From positions 1-6,218 of the forward strand of contig CAYZHK010000077.1 of assembly GCA_964477685.1 (NCBI GenBank): DNA of 6,218 nt, written 5' to 3'. Source of the stretch: JACTUC01 sp964477685 (GTDB taxonomy: Archaea > Thermoproteota > Methanomethylicia > Methanomethylicales > Methanomethylicaceae). Numbering within the stretch: the first letter of the stretch is position 1; each line of letters starts with the position of its first letter. The translations under genes were made by a program, and so were the position numbers. Shown in pieces: positions 6,038 to 6,218 of the stretch. The notes under the pieces are model-generated. The model did not search any database. It had not been told where the DNA came from and was given only the letters and a program-made list of their open reading frames with translations.

Positions 6038-6072
6038 CTTTCTCAAAGGCGGACAACTCTTTCCGAAGAAGC

Positions 6073-6078
6073 TTTATC
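6073..6078 (-). promoter_or_regulatory. Putative TATA box of the membrane-protein gene
   Basis: GATAAA on the minus strand, within CTGATAAAGC, is centred about 38 bp from ATG 6037 and 29 bp from the alternative TTG 6046. The first distance matches that of rpoP and of the barrel-like gene, and supports the ATG start. Confidence 0.4.
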
Positions 6079-6115
6079 AGCCAGTTGGCTTTTTCTATCT
6101 CTACAAACGCCTCCC

Positions 6116-6124
6116 TTTATTAAA
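6116..6124 (+). promoter_or_regulatory. Putative TATA box of the right-edge gene
   Basis: TTTATTAAA lies about 20 bp upstream of ATG 6139. Spacing implies a leaderless transcript starting at about this ATG, and it overlaps the alternative in-frame ATG at 6124, which would then not be transcribed. Confidence 0.4.
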
Positions 6125-6138
6125 TGTGGGGTGGGATC

Positions 6139-6218
6139 ATGCAAGGCGACACAGTTGCCGAAGCAGCCCTCATTGGGAATAGGATAGTTGTCTGGTCAAA
6201 GGAGGGCAGTGCGGCCCT
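6139..6218 (+). CDS. N-terminus of an unidentified protein, possibly tRNA-splicing endonuclease (cut by the right edge)
   Basis: An open frame of 26 codons runs from ATG 6139 to the end of the window: MQGDTVAEAALIGNR followed by IVVWSKEGSAA. A TATA box at the right spacing and a divergent arrangement with the membrane-protein gene support a real gene start. The pattern of a short lead-in, then G-x-R-I-V-V and an acidic/Gly turn, resembles the first beta strands of archaeal tRNA intron endonuclease EndA, but too little sequence is present to be sure, since catalytic Tyr, His and Lys would lie far downstream. An in-frame ATG at 6124 would add five residues (MWGGI). Confidence 0.45.
   Translation, partial: MQGDTVAEAALIGNRIVVWSKEGSAA

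Noticed and set aside
5319..6056. Open frames overlapping the membrane-protein gene in other frames
   Set aside because: They give low-complexity His/Arg/Pro-rich or Ser/Arg-rich products without motifs, while the chosen frame has membrane segments and family signatures throughout.
1..6218. Mobile element, CRISPR array, defence island or broken gene
   Set aside because: No spaced direct repeats, transposase or integrase motifs, or frameshifts within recognised families. The genes are ordinary and intact except where the window edge cuts them.

Overview
The window is chromosomal DNA from an archaeon. The evidence is an Rpo12/RpoP RNA polymerase subunit, an archaeal/eukaryotic-type one-chain glycyl-tRNA synthetase, an archaeal-style agmatinase, and TATA boxes placed about 20-50 bp upstream of the start codons instead of bacterial -35/-10 boxes. 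The DNA looks GC-rich, with heavy use of AGG (Arg) and ATA (Ile). The HMG-CoA reductase is of class II, the bacterial-like form known in archaea mainly from Thermoplasmata and Archaeoglobi. I therefore lean towards a GC-rich Thermoplasmata relative, but this rests largely on one gene. The genes are short, mostly monocistronic units. No mobile element, CRISPR array, rRNA or tRNA was seen.

Layout, left to right: (1) positions 1-782, minus strand, the N-terminal 260 residues of class II HMG-CoA reductase (mevalonate pathway), running off the left edge. (2) 890-1036, plus, the 48-residue RNA polymerase subunit P, too short for many gene finders. (3) 1060-1953, minus, agmatinase, converging on rpoP. 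(4) 2025-3731, plus, glycyl-tRNA synthetase, divergent from agmatinase across a 71-bp spacer with a nearly symmetric TATA element. (5) 3774-4049, plus, a 91-residue protein that I read as a possible stand-alone double-psi beta-barrel resembling the N-terminal subdomain of VAT/Cdc48. (6) 4050-4258, a gene-free stretch with a cluster of inverted repeats. (7) 4298-4978, plus, a DUF47/PhoU-like protein, probably starting at TTG behind a strong Shine-Dalgarno sequence. (8) 5006-6037, minus, a polytopic membrane protein of the UPF0104/LPG-synthase-TM/AglD-like family, converging on gene 7 across a hairpin. (9) 6139-6218, plus, the first 26 residues of a protein that could be a tRNA-splicing endonuclease.

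Most genes are housekeeping functions (isoprenoid lipid synthesis, transcription, polyamine synthesis, translation), each with its own promoter; the window does not form one pathway operon. Several TATA-to-start distances suggest leaderless or very short 5' leaders, while the DUF47 gene has a leader with a good Shine-Dalgarno site. I did not find a clear new multi-gene system. The best leads are the small barrel-like protein, the inverted-repeat intergenic region and the shared speB/glyS promoter.
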